In this document: positions 7,946-16,636 of the stretch, piece by piece
Position numbering within the stretch: position 1 is the first letter of the stretch
Layout: every line of letters begins with the position of its first letter
Assembly: GCF_025151385.1 (NCBI RefSeq)
Contig: NZ_CP102287.1
Location: forward strand, 1,178,001 to 1,242,000
Reading direction: 5' to 3'
Source of the DNA: Hoylesella buccalis ATCC 35310
Lineage (GTDB): Bacteria; Bacteroidota; Bacteroidia; Bacteroidales; Bacteroidaceae
DNA length: 64,000 bases
The notes under the pieces: generated by a model
The model's input: the letters and a program-made list of their open reading frames with translations, nothing else
What the model was told of the DNA's origin: nothing
Databases searched by the model: none
Program-made: the position numbers and the translations under genes

Positions 7946-9439
7946 TTATTCTCCACGGGTGGCTTGGCGTGCCAATAGCGTAAACACCTCATCCATGTCG
8001 TTGCAACGGTACATGCGTTTCAGCTCGCCAGGCGTACCCATGGCACGAATCTTTCCATCCACCATGATGGAGATACGGTCACAATATTCGGCCTCATCCA
8101 TATAGTGTGTGGTGACAAAAACGGTGATACCGCGCGCCGAAGCAGCATAAATGAGTTCCCAAAACTGTCGCCTCGTGGCCGGATCCACCCCCCCAGTAGG
8201 TTCATCAAGGAACACTACTTCGGGTTCGTGGAAGATACTTACCGAGAAAGCGAGTTTCTGTTTCCACCCCAATGGCAAGGACTTGACCAGCGAATCGCGA
8301 TGCTCTTCAAAATGCAACTGCTTGAGCATGTCGTCCATCTTGGCGGCAATGGCCTGCTTACTCATGCCATAGATGCCGCCAAAAAGCTTGATGTTCTGGG
8401 CCACGGTCATGTCTTCATACAGGGAAAAGCGTTGACTCATGTAGCCAATGTGCTTCTTAATCTGCTCCGAATGCTTGCGTATGTCAAATCCAGCCACCTT
8501 ACCTTTGCCGCTTGTGGGCTTGTTCAATCCCGTAAGCATGTGCATGGCTGTGGTCTTTCCGGCACCGTTTGCGCCTAAAAAGCCAAAGATTTCGCCGCGA
8601 TGAACACTGAAAGAAATGTCGTCAACGGCATGGAACGTCCCGAAAGCCTTAACCAGATGTTCAACCTGAATCACGTCTTCCGCCTTCTCTTGCAGTCCCT
8701 CTTCCGCCATTCCTTGCTGCACCTGGGCAGACTTATCCTCATGCTTCAGGCCTTCAGGATTGAAGATATCGGCAAATTGCGTTAAGATTTCATCGGGACC
8801 ATCGATAGCTCTCACCCGTCCATTATCCAGAAAAGCCACCCGCTCACAGCAGCGAATCTCGTCCAAGTAGGGCGTTGCGGCCACAATGGTGATATTCCTT
8901 TCTTTCAGCATTCCAAGCATCTGCCACAATTCTTTGCGCGAAACAGGATCAACACCCGTGGTGGGTTCATCCAAAAACAGCACGCTGGGTTGATGGACAA
9001 GGGCACAAGAAAGAGCCAATTTCTGTTTCATACCACCCGACAACGCACCCGCCTTCCGATTTTTGAAAGGCTCTATCTGCGAGTAAATGGCTTTGATTCC
9101 ATCGTATCCGGCAGCGATGGTGGTGCCAAAAAGATCGGCAAAAAACTGGAGATTCTCCTCTACTGTCAAATCTTGATACAACGAAAACTTGCCCGGCATG
9201 TAGCCCACACGCTGGCGAATTTCTTTATATTGGCTCACCACGTCATAGCCTTCAACACTTACAGTGCCTGCATCTGCCAGCAAAAGTGATGCCATAATGC
9301 GAAACAGAGATGTCTTGCCGGCACCATCGGGGCCTATAAGTCCGAACACTTCTCCTTGCTTCACGCTGAAAGAAACATCATCCAGCGCCTGGACATCATC
9401 GTAACTTTTGGTGATATGACTTACTTCTATCGCGTTCAT
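7946..9439 (-). CDS. Twin-domain ABC exporter ATPase (YbhF-like)
   Basis: This protein carries two complete nucleotide-binding domains in one chain. The first (residues 1-215) has Walker A GPDGAGKT, signature LSGGMKQKLAL and Walker B VLFLDEPTTGVDP. The second (about 255-480) has Walker A GANGAGKT and Walker B VVFLDEPTGGVDP, but its signature reads LPLGWKQKLAF instead of LSGGQ, a deviation I associate with YbhF-type proteins. An acidic linker (about 225-250) joins the halves. It starts 7 bp after the membrane fusion gene. It should energise the two permeases encoded downstream. Confidence 0.88.
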   Translation of the reverse strand: MNAIEVSHITKSYDDVQALDDVSFSVKQGEVFGLIGPDGAGKTSLFRIMASLLLADAGTVSVEGYDVVSQYKEIRQRVGYMPGKFSLYQDLTVEENLQFFADLFGTTIAAGYDGIKAIYSQIEPFKNRKAGALSGGMKQKLALSCALVHQPSVLFLDEPTTGVDPVSRKELWQMLGMLKERNITIVAATPYLDEIRCCERVAFLDNGRVRAIDGPDEILTQFADIFNPEGLKHEDKSAQVQQGMAEEGLQEKAEDVIQVEHLVKAFGTFHAVDDISFSVHRGEIFGFLGANGAGKTTAMHMLTGLNKPTSGKGKVAGFDIRKHSEQIKKHIGYMSQRFSLYEDMTVAQNIKLFGGIYGMSKQAIAAKMDDMLKQLHFEEHRDSLVKSLPLGWKQKLAFSVSIFHEPEVVFLDEPTGGVDPATRRQFWELIYAASARGITVFVTTHYMDEAEYCDRISIMVDGKIRAMGTPGELKRMYRCNDMDEVFTLLARQATRGE

Positions 9440-9446
9440 TCCTATC

Positions 9447-10340
9447 TTACAACTTCATCCCACCATACATACCAATCTTGATGTGACCGTCATTTTGTAC
9501 GGCTACCTTCACGGCATACACCTGATCGGCACGCTCGTCATCGGTCAAAATGGTCTTCGGGGTGAATTCAGAGCGTGGTGATATCCAAACCACCTTTCCC
9601 TTATACTCCTTGCTGGTGTCGTCTCCGTAATCGCTAAAGACGGTCACTTGCTGCCCAATCTTCACCTTTTCCAACTGCCGACTGGTGAGATAGGCGCGCA
9701 AGAAGAGGTTCTTGGTGTCGGCAACCTTGAACAATGGCTTGCCAACGGAAGCGAATTCGCCTTCTTCAGCATATTTCTCAAGCACGGTACCCGTAAGCGG
9801 TGAGGTGACATGACACTTCTTCAGTTGGTCAAGTACCTGATATTTTTGGATGTCGTTCGCACTGATTTGTGAATTCAGTGCACGCGTACTATTGTTCAAA
9901 GAAGATTGCTGTGCAGCCAATTGACGTTTCAACACCCGAACGGCCGATGTGGCATCGTCCAGTTGTTTGCGGTTGGCAGCCCCATCATTCACCAGTCCTT
10001 CAAATCGTTGTCGCTCTTGTTCGGCCTGCTTGAGCTGCTGTCTGAGCACGGCTATCTGCGCGTTTACATCCGGTTTCTGATTGGCAATCGACTTGGAGTT
10101 GGCCCCTACCTGGCGAGCTTTCAAGGTCAATTGAACCGTATCTATCAAGCCTACCTGCTGTCCTTTACTCACTTCAGAACCTTCGGCAACCCCCAGTTGG
10201 AGTAGTCTGCCATTTTGTTCGGCCGACACAACAACCTCTGTAGCTTCAAAAAGACCAGTCGCATCGTATTTATTCTCGTGTGACGAACATGCTGACAAGA
10301 TGCCAACAAGTCCGACCATCACTATCTTCATCGTTTTCAT
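9447..10340 (-). CDS. HlyD/YbhG-type membrane fusion lipoprotein
   Basis: This periplasmic adaptor links the ABC permeases to TolC. The ATG at 10340 follows the TolC stop codon by one base, so I prefer it to an upstream ATG (10397) that would overlap the TolC gene by 56 bp. From there the protein starts with a short hydrophobic segment and a lipobox (GILSAC), predicting a lipoprotein. Visible domains are a biotinyl-lipoyl half (LFEATEVVVSAEQNGRLLQLGVAEGSEV), a long coiled coil (residues about 90-170, rich in Q, L and R) and a beta-barrel region (LFLRAYLTSRQLEKVKIGQQVTVFSDYG). Confidence 0.86.
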   Translation of the reverse strand: MKTMKIVMVGLVGILSACSSHENKYDATGLFEATEVVVSAEQNGRLLQLGVAEGSEVSKGQQVGLIDTVQLTLKARQVGANSKSIANQKPDVNAQIAVLRQQLKQAEQERQRFEGLVNDGAANRKQLDDATSAVRVLKRQLAAQQSSLNNSTRALNSQISANDIQKYQVLDQLKKCHVTSPLTGTVLEKYAEEGEFASVGKPLFKVADTKNLFLRAYLTSRQLEKVKIGQQVTVFSDYGDDTSKEYKGKVVWISPRSEFTPKTILTDDERADQVYAVKVAVQNDGHIKIGMYGGMKL

Positions 10341-10341
10341 A

Positions 10342-11589
10342 TCAGTTATTATTGATGTTTTTGAGTTGATAAATTGCTTGCAAGAGCTGTATTTCATGAA
10401 TGGTTTTCTGCTGTCGTGCCTCGCTCACCGCATTGACGTCGCGCAGCATTTCGTTGATGCTCTCAATGCCATTCTGCACCTTTTTCACCGATGTGTCATG
10501 GATGCGCTCACGCAAAGTGATGATGCGCGTGTCTTGTTCCAGCTTCTTGCGCAGGTCATCCACCACCCCAGCCGACTGTTGGCTTTGCAAACGTGTGTTG
10601 AAAAGGAAGGTTTCACGCTCGCTTTCAATCTGCCTTTTCTTGGTTTCCAGATTCCTCAAATCGTTCTTACGCGTATAAAAAGGTGTCACGTTCCATGACA
10701 ACGTAATGCCACCCGCAATCATACCCGGACGCATGATGTCCATCACTTTGTTATGATACATGCCCATGGCGAAAGCACTTATCGTGGGATTGAGCTGGCT
10801 GTTCAATGCCTTGCGCTGCGTATCGAGCAATTTTGACTGCGCTGTAAAGTACGACAATTCGGGACGATGCGACGTGCTGTCCGGCAAAACTTCCGGCATG
10901 ACAGGCTTCGCCAGTTGGGTTTTCTCATCCACCTCCTGTCCGATGAACAGTCCCAACATCCGCGCATACGAGCGTCTTGAGGCACGAAGACTGCCCTCTT
11001 GCTGCTCGGCACGAACCTGTTCTACGGCCACTGCATCCAAATCAGACTGGTTAGCAACGCCACCTTTCAACATGGCTTCAACGGTAGTGCGGCTCAACTG
11101 CAAGTCGTTTTGTAAGAGTTTTACTTGCTTGAGCTGTTCATCCAGCATCAGAATGCCGAAATATAGCTGGTCCACTCGCTGGTTAATGTCGTACAAACGC
11201 ACATTCAACTGGTTTTCGTCAACCTCGGCTTGCGCCTTTGCCAGCTGTTTACGAGCTGCGATGCCACCTCCATCGTAAATCACTTGGTTAATCTGTACGC
11301 TGCTGTTGAGCAGGTAGTTCTTCATATCAGCCTGGCCCGAAGCTTTCATTTGTTCGGTCAAATCCAGCGGATCGGTGAACCCATTGGCTCCCAAACTAAC
11401 CTTTACTTGTGGCAAATAGGCCTTTGAAGCGTTGGAAACCGTGTAGTTCTTGCTCTGCCTGACCAACTCGTATTGCTTGATAACGGGATACTGTTCGCGT
11501 GCCAACTCATGGCAACGCTCCAACGTAAGCTGGGCAAAGCCTTGCACGGCAACAGCAGACAACAGCAGCATCATGATTCGTTGTTTCAT
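10342..11589 (-). CDS. TolC-family outer membrane efflux protein
   Basis: This is the outer membrane channel of the exporter and first gene of the five-gene operon. An N-terminal signal peptide is evident (MKQRIMMLLLSAVAVQGFA, then QLTLERCHELAREQYP, a typical TolC mature start). Long amphipathic helices with QQ and LR repeats follow, in two halves. Length (415 aa) is normal for Bacteroidota TolC proteins. A -7 box TACTTTTG lies at 11613-11620 on the minus strand, 24 bp upstream of the start. An AraC regulator is transcribed divergently. Confidence 0.87.
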   Translation of the reverse strand: MKQRIMMLLLSAVAVQGFAQLTLERCHELAREQYPVIKQYELVRQSKNYTVSNASKAYLPQVKVSLGANGFTDPLDLTEQMKASGQADMKNYLLNSSVQINQVIYDGGGIAARKQLAKAQAEVDENQLNVRLYDINQRVDQLYFGILMLDEQLKQVKLLQNDLQLSRTTVEAMLKGGVANQSDLDAVAVEQVRAEQQEGSLRASRRSYARMLGLFIGQEVDEKTQLAKPVMPEVLPDSTSHRPELSYFTAQSKLLDTQRKALNSQLNPTISAFAMGMYHNKVMDIMRPGMIAGGITLSWNVTPFYTRKNDLRNLETKKRQIESERETFLFNTRLQSQQSAGVVDDLRKKLEQDTRIITLRERIHDTSVKKVQNGIESINEMLRDVNAVSEARQQKTIHEIQLLQAIYQLKNINNN

Positions 11590-11717
11590 ATACTTTGTGT
11601 TAATTCTGTTTGCAAAAGTACAACAATTTGCTGCAACTGTTGTTACCCTTTATGCGTTAAATATGTTCTTTTTGTACGATTGTATCAGATAAAAAGGTTA
11701 AAATGAGAAATAATAGT

Positions 11718-11725
11718 TATCTTTG
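11718..11725 (+). promoter_or_regulatory. -7 box for the AraC regulator
   Basis: TATCTTTG matches TAnnTTTG. The ATG at 11740 is 14 nt downstream, giving a very short leader, which argues against using the GTG at 11725 as start. No clear -33 TTTG at 19 bp is present. Confidence 0.5.
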
Positions 11726-11739
11726 TGTTGTTTTTAAAG

Positions 11740-12678
11740 ATGAAATTGATGAGAAAACAACAAGCCAAACATATCAGTTTTGATCGTTTCAAGGAAATCG
11801 TTGAGCAGTCTGTCCAGCCCAATGACAAAAAACCTTATCTGGGAAAGCGGTTTGCCATGATCAAAAATATTTTGCCCAGTCTGCGTGACTCGGGGTTTGC
11901 CAAGAATCTCTTGCAGTTCACCGACTTGCGTATTGGTTTTGTGAAAAGTGGGGAAATAGAAGGAAACATCAACCTGCATCCCTCCCATCTGAAGCAAGGC
12001 ACGCTGATAAGCCTCACGCCTAACAGCATCATTGAAATGAAAAAGTTCAGTAAGGACGTGAATTTTATGGTAATCACCCTTAACCCCGAACAACTCAACG
12101 GTTGGTACAAAGGCCCCATTCCCGCCTTCTTGATCAACCAGATGACCGAATCAATTATGCAACCGTGTAAAGCCGACCTAGCAGTTTTCTTCCATCTATT
12201 CAACATCTTGTGGGATGTGGTGCATTTGTATGGTGATGATAGTGAGCTGATTCCCGACCTGATGAGTGCCATTCTCCACCAAGTACACCATATATATAAT
12301 ACACATGCACAGCAACATGTGCACCAACAGACGCGCGAACGAACCATTTTCCAAGAATTCATACAGATGGTCAACCAAGCTAACGGGACCCAACGGCAAT
12401 TGGACTACTATGCCAACCGCATGAACCTCACACAACGCTATCTGGGAACAGTAATCAAGCAAGTAAGCGATGTGACGGCCAAAGAATGGATAGACCGTTC
12501 GACCATTCTGCGCATCAAAGTCATGCTGCGCCACAGCGATCAGCTCATCACGCAAATATCCGATCAATTCGGCTTCCCAAACGACAGTTTTTTCAGCAAA
12601 TACTTCAAACGAATGACGGGGCTGACACCCAAGGAATACCGCAATGGAAAAGAGAGCTTACAAACTGTAGGGGCGTAA
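11740..12678 (+). CDS. AraC-family regulator, divergent from efflux operon
   Basis: This protein has a C-terminal AraC DNA-binding domain with two helix-turn-helix motifs (STILRIKVMLRHSDQLITQISDQFGF and DSFFSKYFKRMTGLTPKEYRN, residues about 245-300). The N-terminal part (to about 200) is a cupin-like sensor region without an identifiable ligand. Divergence from the tolC operon across a 150-bp shared control region suggests it regulates that exporter. I start at the ATG at 11740; the frame is open from a GTG at 11725, which overlaps the -7 box, and 11749 is another candidate. Confidence 0.83.
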   Translation: MKLMRKQQAKHISFDRFKEIVEQSVQPNDKKPYLGKRFAMIKNILPSLRDSGFAKNLLQFTDLRIGFVKSGEIEGNINLHPSHLKQGTLISLTPNSIIEMKKFSKDVNFMVITLNPEQLNGWYKGPIPAFLINQMTESIMQPCKADLAVFFHLFNILWDVVHLYGDDSELIPDLMSAILHQVHHIYNTHAQQHVHQQTRERTIFQEFIQMVNQANGTQRQLDYYANRMNLTQRYLGTVIKQVSDVTAKEWIDRSTILRIKVMLRHSDQLITQISDQFGFPNDSFFSKYFKRMTGLTPKEYRNGKESLQTVGA

Positions 12679-13162
12679 CCCACCACAGTTGAAACCAAGA
12701 CTGGCGCACAAAATATTGTTCGATATTTTGATGCTTCAACTCCTTCAAAACGGCTCTTCAAATCTTTCAATCTAGAAAAAATCAATAGGCAGGAAGGATG
12801 CAAACAAGGAGTAATTTGGATAGAAATATCGAGTTTTTCCGCAAAAACAATGATTTTTCACCACAAAATGCAGCACTTTGGCGGCCTACCAACATGCTTT
12901 TGCGCTGCAAAGTCATGTGAATTGGGCACCAAGAGCTATGCTTTTGGCTAAAAAATGCGTGAAAAGAGATGGAATAAGGGTTATATACAGATGTAATTCT
13001 TTATATATCAACTACATACAAAAGCCACTCATATTTGGCGTATTTGCGCCCAGGGTTTGCTTTGTTCGCAAATACGTCCAAAATAAGCAAGCTTGTTGTC
13101 AAGAAAAATTACATCCATGAACAAGCCTGATTCCCTATCCGACAGCGTGTAAGACCGATGGC
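12679..13162 (+). repeat. Dispersed ~400-bp non-coding repeat (copy A)
   Basis: The whole 484-bp gap is filled by a sequence that matches, in diverged form, the minus strand of 61,445-61,850 from end to end. Shared blocks include AGGATGCAAA, CACTTTGGCGG, ATGCTTTTG and CATATTTGGCGTATTTGCG, and a closing TTGTCAAGAAAA. Its first 80 bases also match 5478-5545. Near the 3' end TTTGGCGTATTTGCG (about 13038) can pair with CGCAAATACGTCCAAA (about 13069), a hairpin partly kept in the other long copy. A small open frame across it (12878-13120) has no known match. It lies between convergent genes. Confidence 0.7.
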
Positions 13163-13996
13163 TTATTTCCGTTTTTTATCGATAAAACACAGTGCAGCAC
13201 CAATGGCTGTGCAGAATTCACTGTACTTGGGAATGATGAAATTCACGCCATACAACTTCTCCATGCCACCGAATATGGACTTACACTGAGGTAGAAGCGT
13301 GAGGTTGCCGATGAGAACATAGTCCTTGATGCCCGTGCCCAACGAGGCCAGGATGGTGCTGCTTCCGATGGTTTGTAGCACCATGGTGATGATGCCCAGT
13401 GCTATGTCCTCGCGCGAGGCGTTACTCTTGGCGTTGCCAAAGAGTGAGGCAGTGGCGGTTTTGGGTAAGTTGGGCAGCGGATTGGGACTGATGTCGCCGA
13501 TGCGCACATCGATATTCGAACCGTCACCTTGCATAGCCAACATAGAAATCTGCTTGATATCGTCTGTCTTGAGCATGATGCGCGACAGTCCGATGAGCGT
13601 TCCGCCTCCCAATCCCATGCCCCCAATATGGCGAATGTCATCGCCCAAACATTGGATAAGGCTGGTTCCGGTACCCATACTCACAACGATCATGTCGTCC
13701 AACTCGGTCTCAAACTGTGCCCCAAGCCCATTGCAGATAAACTCTTCTGCCTTGGCCGTGGGCAATCCATACACGGGGTCATCAACATAAGCCGCACCAA
13801 CACCGGTGAGCATCACCTGCTCTACCTCGCCAAGAGAAATCTTGTTGTCGTGCAAATACTTGCCAAACGCACCATAGAGCGAGGTCACCGGGTCGGTAGC
13901 CTTGATGCGAATGGGGGCCACCACGGTGCCATCATCATTAATTCCCACGATTTTTGTCGTACTGATTCCTACGTCAATTCCTATTACAATAGCCAT
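13163..13996 (-). CDS. coaW: Type II pantothenate kinase
   Basis: This enzyme phosphorylates pantothenate, the first step of coenzyme A synthesis. It has the actin-like ASKHA fold of eukaryote/staphylococcal-type PanK: the N-terminal phosphate motif IGIDVGISTTK (residues 4-14), a second phosphate motif VVSMGTGTSLIQ (near 104-115), and GGMGLGGGTLIGLSRIM (near 124-140), characteristic of the PanK/fumble family. Length (277 aa) matches bacterial CoaW. A -7 box on the minus strand (TATTTTTG, 14017-14024) lies 20 bp upstream, in a repeat unit containing a 16-bp palindrome that recurs upstream of the GH20 gene. Confidence 0.85.
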   Translation of the reverse strand: MAIVIGIDVGISTTKIVGINDDGTVVAPIRIKATDPVTSLYGAFGKYLHDNKISLGEVEQVMLTGVGAAYVDDPVYGLPTAKAEEFICNGLGAQFETELDDMIVVSMGTGTSLIQCLGDDIRHIGGMGLGGGTLIGLSRIMLKTDDIKQISMLAMQGDGSNIDVRIGDISPNPLPNLPKTATASLFGNAKSNASREDIALGIITMVLQTIGSSTILASLGTGIKDYVLIGNLTLLPQCKSIFGGMEKLYGVNFIIPKYSEFCTAIGAALCFIDKKRK

Positions 13997-14016
13997 AATT
14001 ACTGTTTTATTGCTTG

Positions 14017-14090
14017 CAAAAATAGCGCAAACCGAAAACAGAGAAAGTTCACTTTCTATGTTAAGGTGCAGCCTATTTTATGCAAAAGTA
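14017..14090 (-). promoter_or_regulatory. Promoter repeat with 16-bp palindrome (coaW)
   Basis: On the minus strand TATTTTTG (14017-14024) is preceded, 17 bp upstream, by the palindrome AGAAAGTTCACTTTCT (14042-14057), and a further TACTTTTG lies at 14083-14090. The same arrangement and flanking bases occur twice at 33,421-33,550. Confidence 0.65.
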
Positions 14091-14144
14091 CAACATTATC
14101 AATAATTATTTGTACATTTGAAGCAAAATAAAAACCAAGAAAAG

Positions 14145-14549
14145 ATGAAAGAAAAGACATATCATGTGGTAGCTGCCATCATCAAGGACGGCGACAAATA
14201 CTTGTGCATGCAGCGGGGACGCTCGCACTATGCGTACATTTCAGAACACTGGGAGTTTCCCGGTGGAAAGGTTGAAGCGGGAGAATCTGACCACGAAGCA
14301 CTGGTGAGAGAAATAAAGGAAGAGATGGATTGGGATGTTTTTGTGGGCAAAAAAGTGGGCACAGTGGAATTCCACTATCCCGATTTCAACATGCATCTCA
14401 CGGCTTACCTTTGTAAAGGCGGCGACGGAGAGTTCAAGATGTTGGAACACTTGGACTATAAATGGCTCACCATCGATGAGTTGCAAGACCTGAAATGGAC
14501 GGAGGCCGACAGAAAACTGATAGAAATTCTCAAGACAAGAACAATCTGA
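14145..14549 (+). CDS. Nudix hydrolase, MutT-like
   Basis: This is a small (134 aa) Nudix protein with an intact Nudix box GGKVEAGESDHEALVREIKEE (residues about 41-60), the Mg-binding helix that hydrolyses nucleoside diphosphate derivatives. Similarity of the N-terminus (VVAAIIKDGDKYLCMQRG) to MutT suggests cleaning of oxidised dGTP, but other substrates are possible. A -7 box TACATTTG (14113-14120) lies 24 bp upstream of the chosen ATG. Its TGA overlaps the ATG of the downstream DNA ligase by one base, so the two are co-translated as a DNA maintenance pair. Confidence 0.86.
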   Translation: MKEKTYHVVAAIIKDGDKYLCMQRGRSHYAYISEHWEFPGGKVEAGESDHEALVREIKEEMDWDVFVGKKVGTVEFHYPDFNMHLTAYLCKGGDGEFKMLEHLDYKWLTIDELQDLKWTEADRKLIEILKTRTI

Positions 14550-16522
14550 TGACAAACGACTTACGGCAAAAGATGCAGCAGTTGGTGGAAGAGCTCAACC
14601 GTGCATCAGACAATTATTATAGCGGACGAACTGAGTCGATGACCGACTTTGAATGGGATGCCAAGTTCGATGAGCTGAAACGACTGGAACAAGAAAGTGG
14701 ATTGGTGCTGCCAGACAGTCCCACCACGAATGTTTCTGACGGCACAATCACCGGACAGAAAGAGGCGCACGAGTTTCCAATGCTGTCACTGGCGAAGACC
14801 AAGAAGCCCGAAGAACTGGTAAAATGGGCTGAAGGACGACCGATATGGCTGTCGTGGAAGCTGGACGGTTTGACCCTCGTGGTGACTTATGACGATGGGA
14901 AACTCACCAAAGTGGTAACGCGTGGCAACGGACACATCGGCACCAACATCACCCATTTGGCTCCTGCCATCCAGGGAATTCCAGCCACCATCAAGACCAC
15001 AGGACATCTTGTGATTCGCGGAGAGGCTGTGATTTCGTACGCAGACTTTGAAGTATTCAACATGGAAGCGGATGAAGCATACGCCAACCCACGCAACCTC
15101 GCATCGGGATCGCTCACGTTGAAGGATGTTGAAGAGGTGAAACGGCGCAAAATACAGTGGATTCCGTTCACGCTGGTGCACACAGATGAGGCGATAAACT
15201 CTTGGGGAGAACGCTTGGATTGGCTTAGAGAAATGGGCTTCAACGTGGTGAAACACGAACGCATCAGCGACCCTTCCATCCACAACGTGAACCAAGCCAT
15301 TGAACAATGGACCAACCTGGTTACCCACAACCAATGTCCCTTCCCCGTCGACGGCTTGGTTATCACGTTCGACGACACGGCTTTTGCTGCCACAGGCTCT
15401 ATCACTGGCCATCATGCCACACGCGCTGGACTGGCCTTTAAGTGGGAGGATGAAGCGGCTACGACCGAACTTGAGTACATTGAATGGTCGTGCGCAGCGT
15501 CTACCATCTCACCCGTTGCGGTGTTCAAGCCAGTAGAATTGGAGGGAACAACCGTGAAAAAGGCATCGCTGTGCAACATTAGCGAATGCGAAAGGTTGGG
15601 CATTGGCGGACCAGGCAGCGTGCTGTCGGTGATCAAGGCCAATAAAATTATCCCGAAAGTGATTAAGGTTGTGCAAACTGTTGGAGCGTTGGAAATACCG
15701 CACGAATGCCCCGTTTGCCATCATCAAACACGCATCGACATCAGCAAGGCAAGCGGTACGCGCACCCTTCACTGCACTAACGAGGCTTGTCCGGCCAAAC
15801 AATTGAAGAAATTCAATCGCTTTGTGTCGAAAAACGGCATGGACATCGATGGCATTTCTGAGCAAACGTTGGCCAAATTCATTAACTTAGGATGGCTCAA
15901 CACCTACGCTGACATCTACCGTTTACCCAATTATGCCCAACAAATCGCATCATTGGAAGGATTTGGAAACAAGTCAGCGGGCAACATGATGCGCTCCATT
16001 GAAAAGTCAAGGACTGTGGAAGCGCGCAAATTCCTCTATGCCTTGACCATTCCCATGTGTGGTGTTGACGCTTGCAAACGCCTGCTGGACGCTTACTCTT
16101 TGCACGAACTCATTAGCAAAGCCATTGAGGCTGACACGCCAGAGGCATTTGCCAACATCCCCGGAATTGGTCCGGAAACATCGGCTTCGGTTGTGAAATG
16201 GTTCCAAGTGGAAGCAAACAGAAACGTGGTTGATGACCTGTTGAAGACGTTAAACGTTGAACAGCCGTCCACACAGCCTACAGGTGCGAGGTGCGAAGGC
16301 CTCACTTTCGTCATCACAGGCGACGTACATCACTACAAAAACCGCGCTGAGCTCAAGGCTTATATCGAAAATCAAGGCGGACATGTGACAGGAAGCGTGA
16401 GTAAATCGACCAACTACCTTATTAATAATAATGTGAACTCTACCTCCGGAAAGAATAAAAAAGCAAAAGAATTGGGGATAGAGATTATATCAGAAGATCA
16501 ATTCAGGGAACAATTCACCTGA
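14549..16522 (+). CDS. ligA: NAD-dependent DNA ligase, divergent LigA
   Basis: The protein (657 aa) has the full LigA layout: a degenerate Ia region (DFEWDAKFDELKRLE), an adenylation domain with active-site Lys104 in WKLDG, an OB region, a four-cysteine zinc finger (CPVC, then CTNEAC), HhH repeats (about 450-570) and a C-terminal BRCT domain (about 580-657). It seals nicks using NAD. Several normally conserved positions differ: the Glu two residues before the lysine is Ser (LSWKLDG), RGDG reads RGNG, and GED reads GTN. It may be a second, specialised ligase rather than the housekeeping enzyme. The start ATG at 14549 overlaps the Nudix stop codon (TGATG). Confidence 0.85.
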   Translation: MTNDLRQKMQQLVEELNRASDNYYSGRTESMTDFEWDAKFDELKRLEQESGLVLPDSPTTNVSDGTITGQKEAHEFPMLSLAKTKKPEELVKWAEGRPIWLSWKLDGLTLVVTYDDGKLTKVVTRGNGHIGTNITHLAPAIQGIPATIKTTGHLVIRGEAVISYADFEVFNMEADEAYANPRNLASGSLTLKDVEEVKRRKIQWIPFTLVHTDEAINSWGERLDWLREMGFNVVKHERISDPSIHNVNQAIEQWTNLVTHNQCPFPVDGLVITFDDTAFAATGSITGHHATRAGLAFKWEDEAATTELEYIEWSCAASTISPVAVFKPVELEGTTVKKASLCNISECERLGIGGPGSVLSVIKANKIIPKVIKVVQTVGALEIPHECPVCHHQTRIDISKASGTRTLHCTNEACPAKQLKKFNRFVSKNGMDIDGISEQTLAKFINLGWLNTYADIYRLPNYAQQIASLEGFGNKSAGNMMRSIEKSRTVEARKFLYALTIPMCGVDACKRLLDAYSLHELISKAIEADTPEAFANIPGIGPETSASVVKWFQVEANRNVVDDLLKTLNVEQPSTQPTGARCEGLTFVITGDVHHYKNRAELKAYIENQGGHVTGSVSKSTNYLINNNVNSTSGKNKKAKELGIEIISEDQFREQFT

Positions 16523-16535
16523 GTTTTTTCTTTTT

Positions 16536-16625
16536 CATCCCGCAACATCCGTCGCTTTGACTACTGGGTTCATCACTTCAAACACTTTGATGAACCAGCA
16601 CAAACAGGACGCATGTTGCGGGATG
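16536..16625. terminator. Nested inverted repeats between convergent genes
   Basis: CATCCCGCAACAT (16536-16548) pairs perfectly with ATGTTGCGGGATG (16613-16625), and inside lies a second hairpin (GGTTCATCA near 16567 with TGATGAACC near 16589). A T-rich run sits just left of the outer arm (minus-strand exit has A, plus-strand has none), so it is an imperfect but plausible bidirectional terminator for ligA and the DUF5020 gene. Confidence 0.5.
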
Positions 16626-16636
16626 ATGGATGTCAG

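Noticed and set aside
12878..13120. 80-codon frame in dispersed repeat copy A
   Set aside because: Shares only LIFGVFA and CCQE with a frame in copy B; the DNA outside these is conserved equally, so non-coding conservation explains it better, though a peptide is not excluded.
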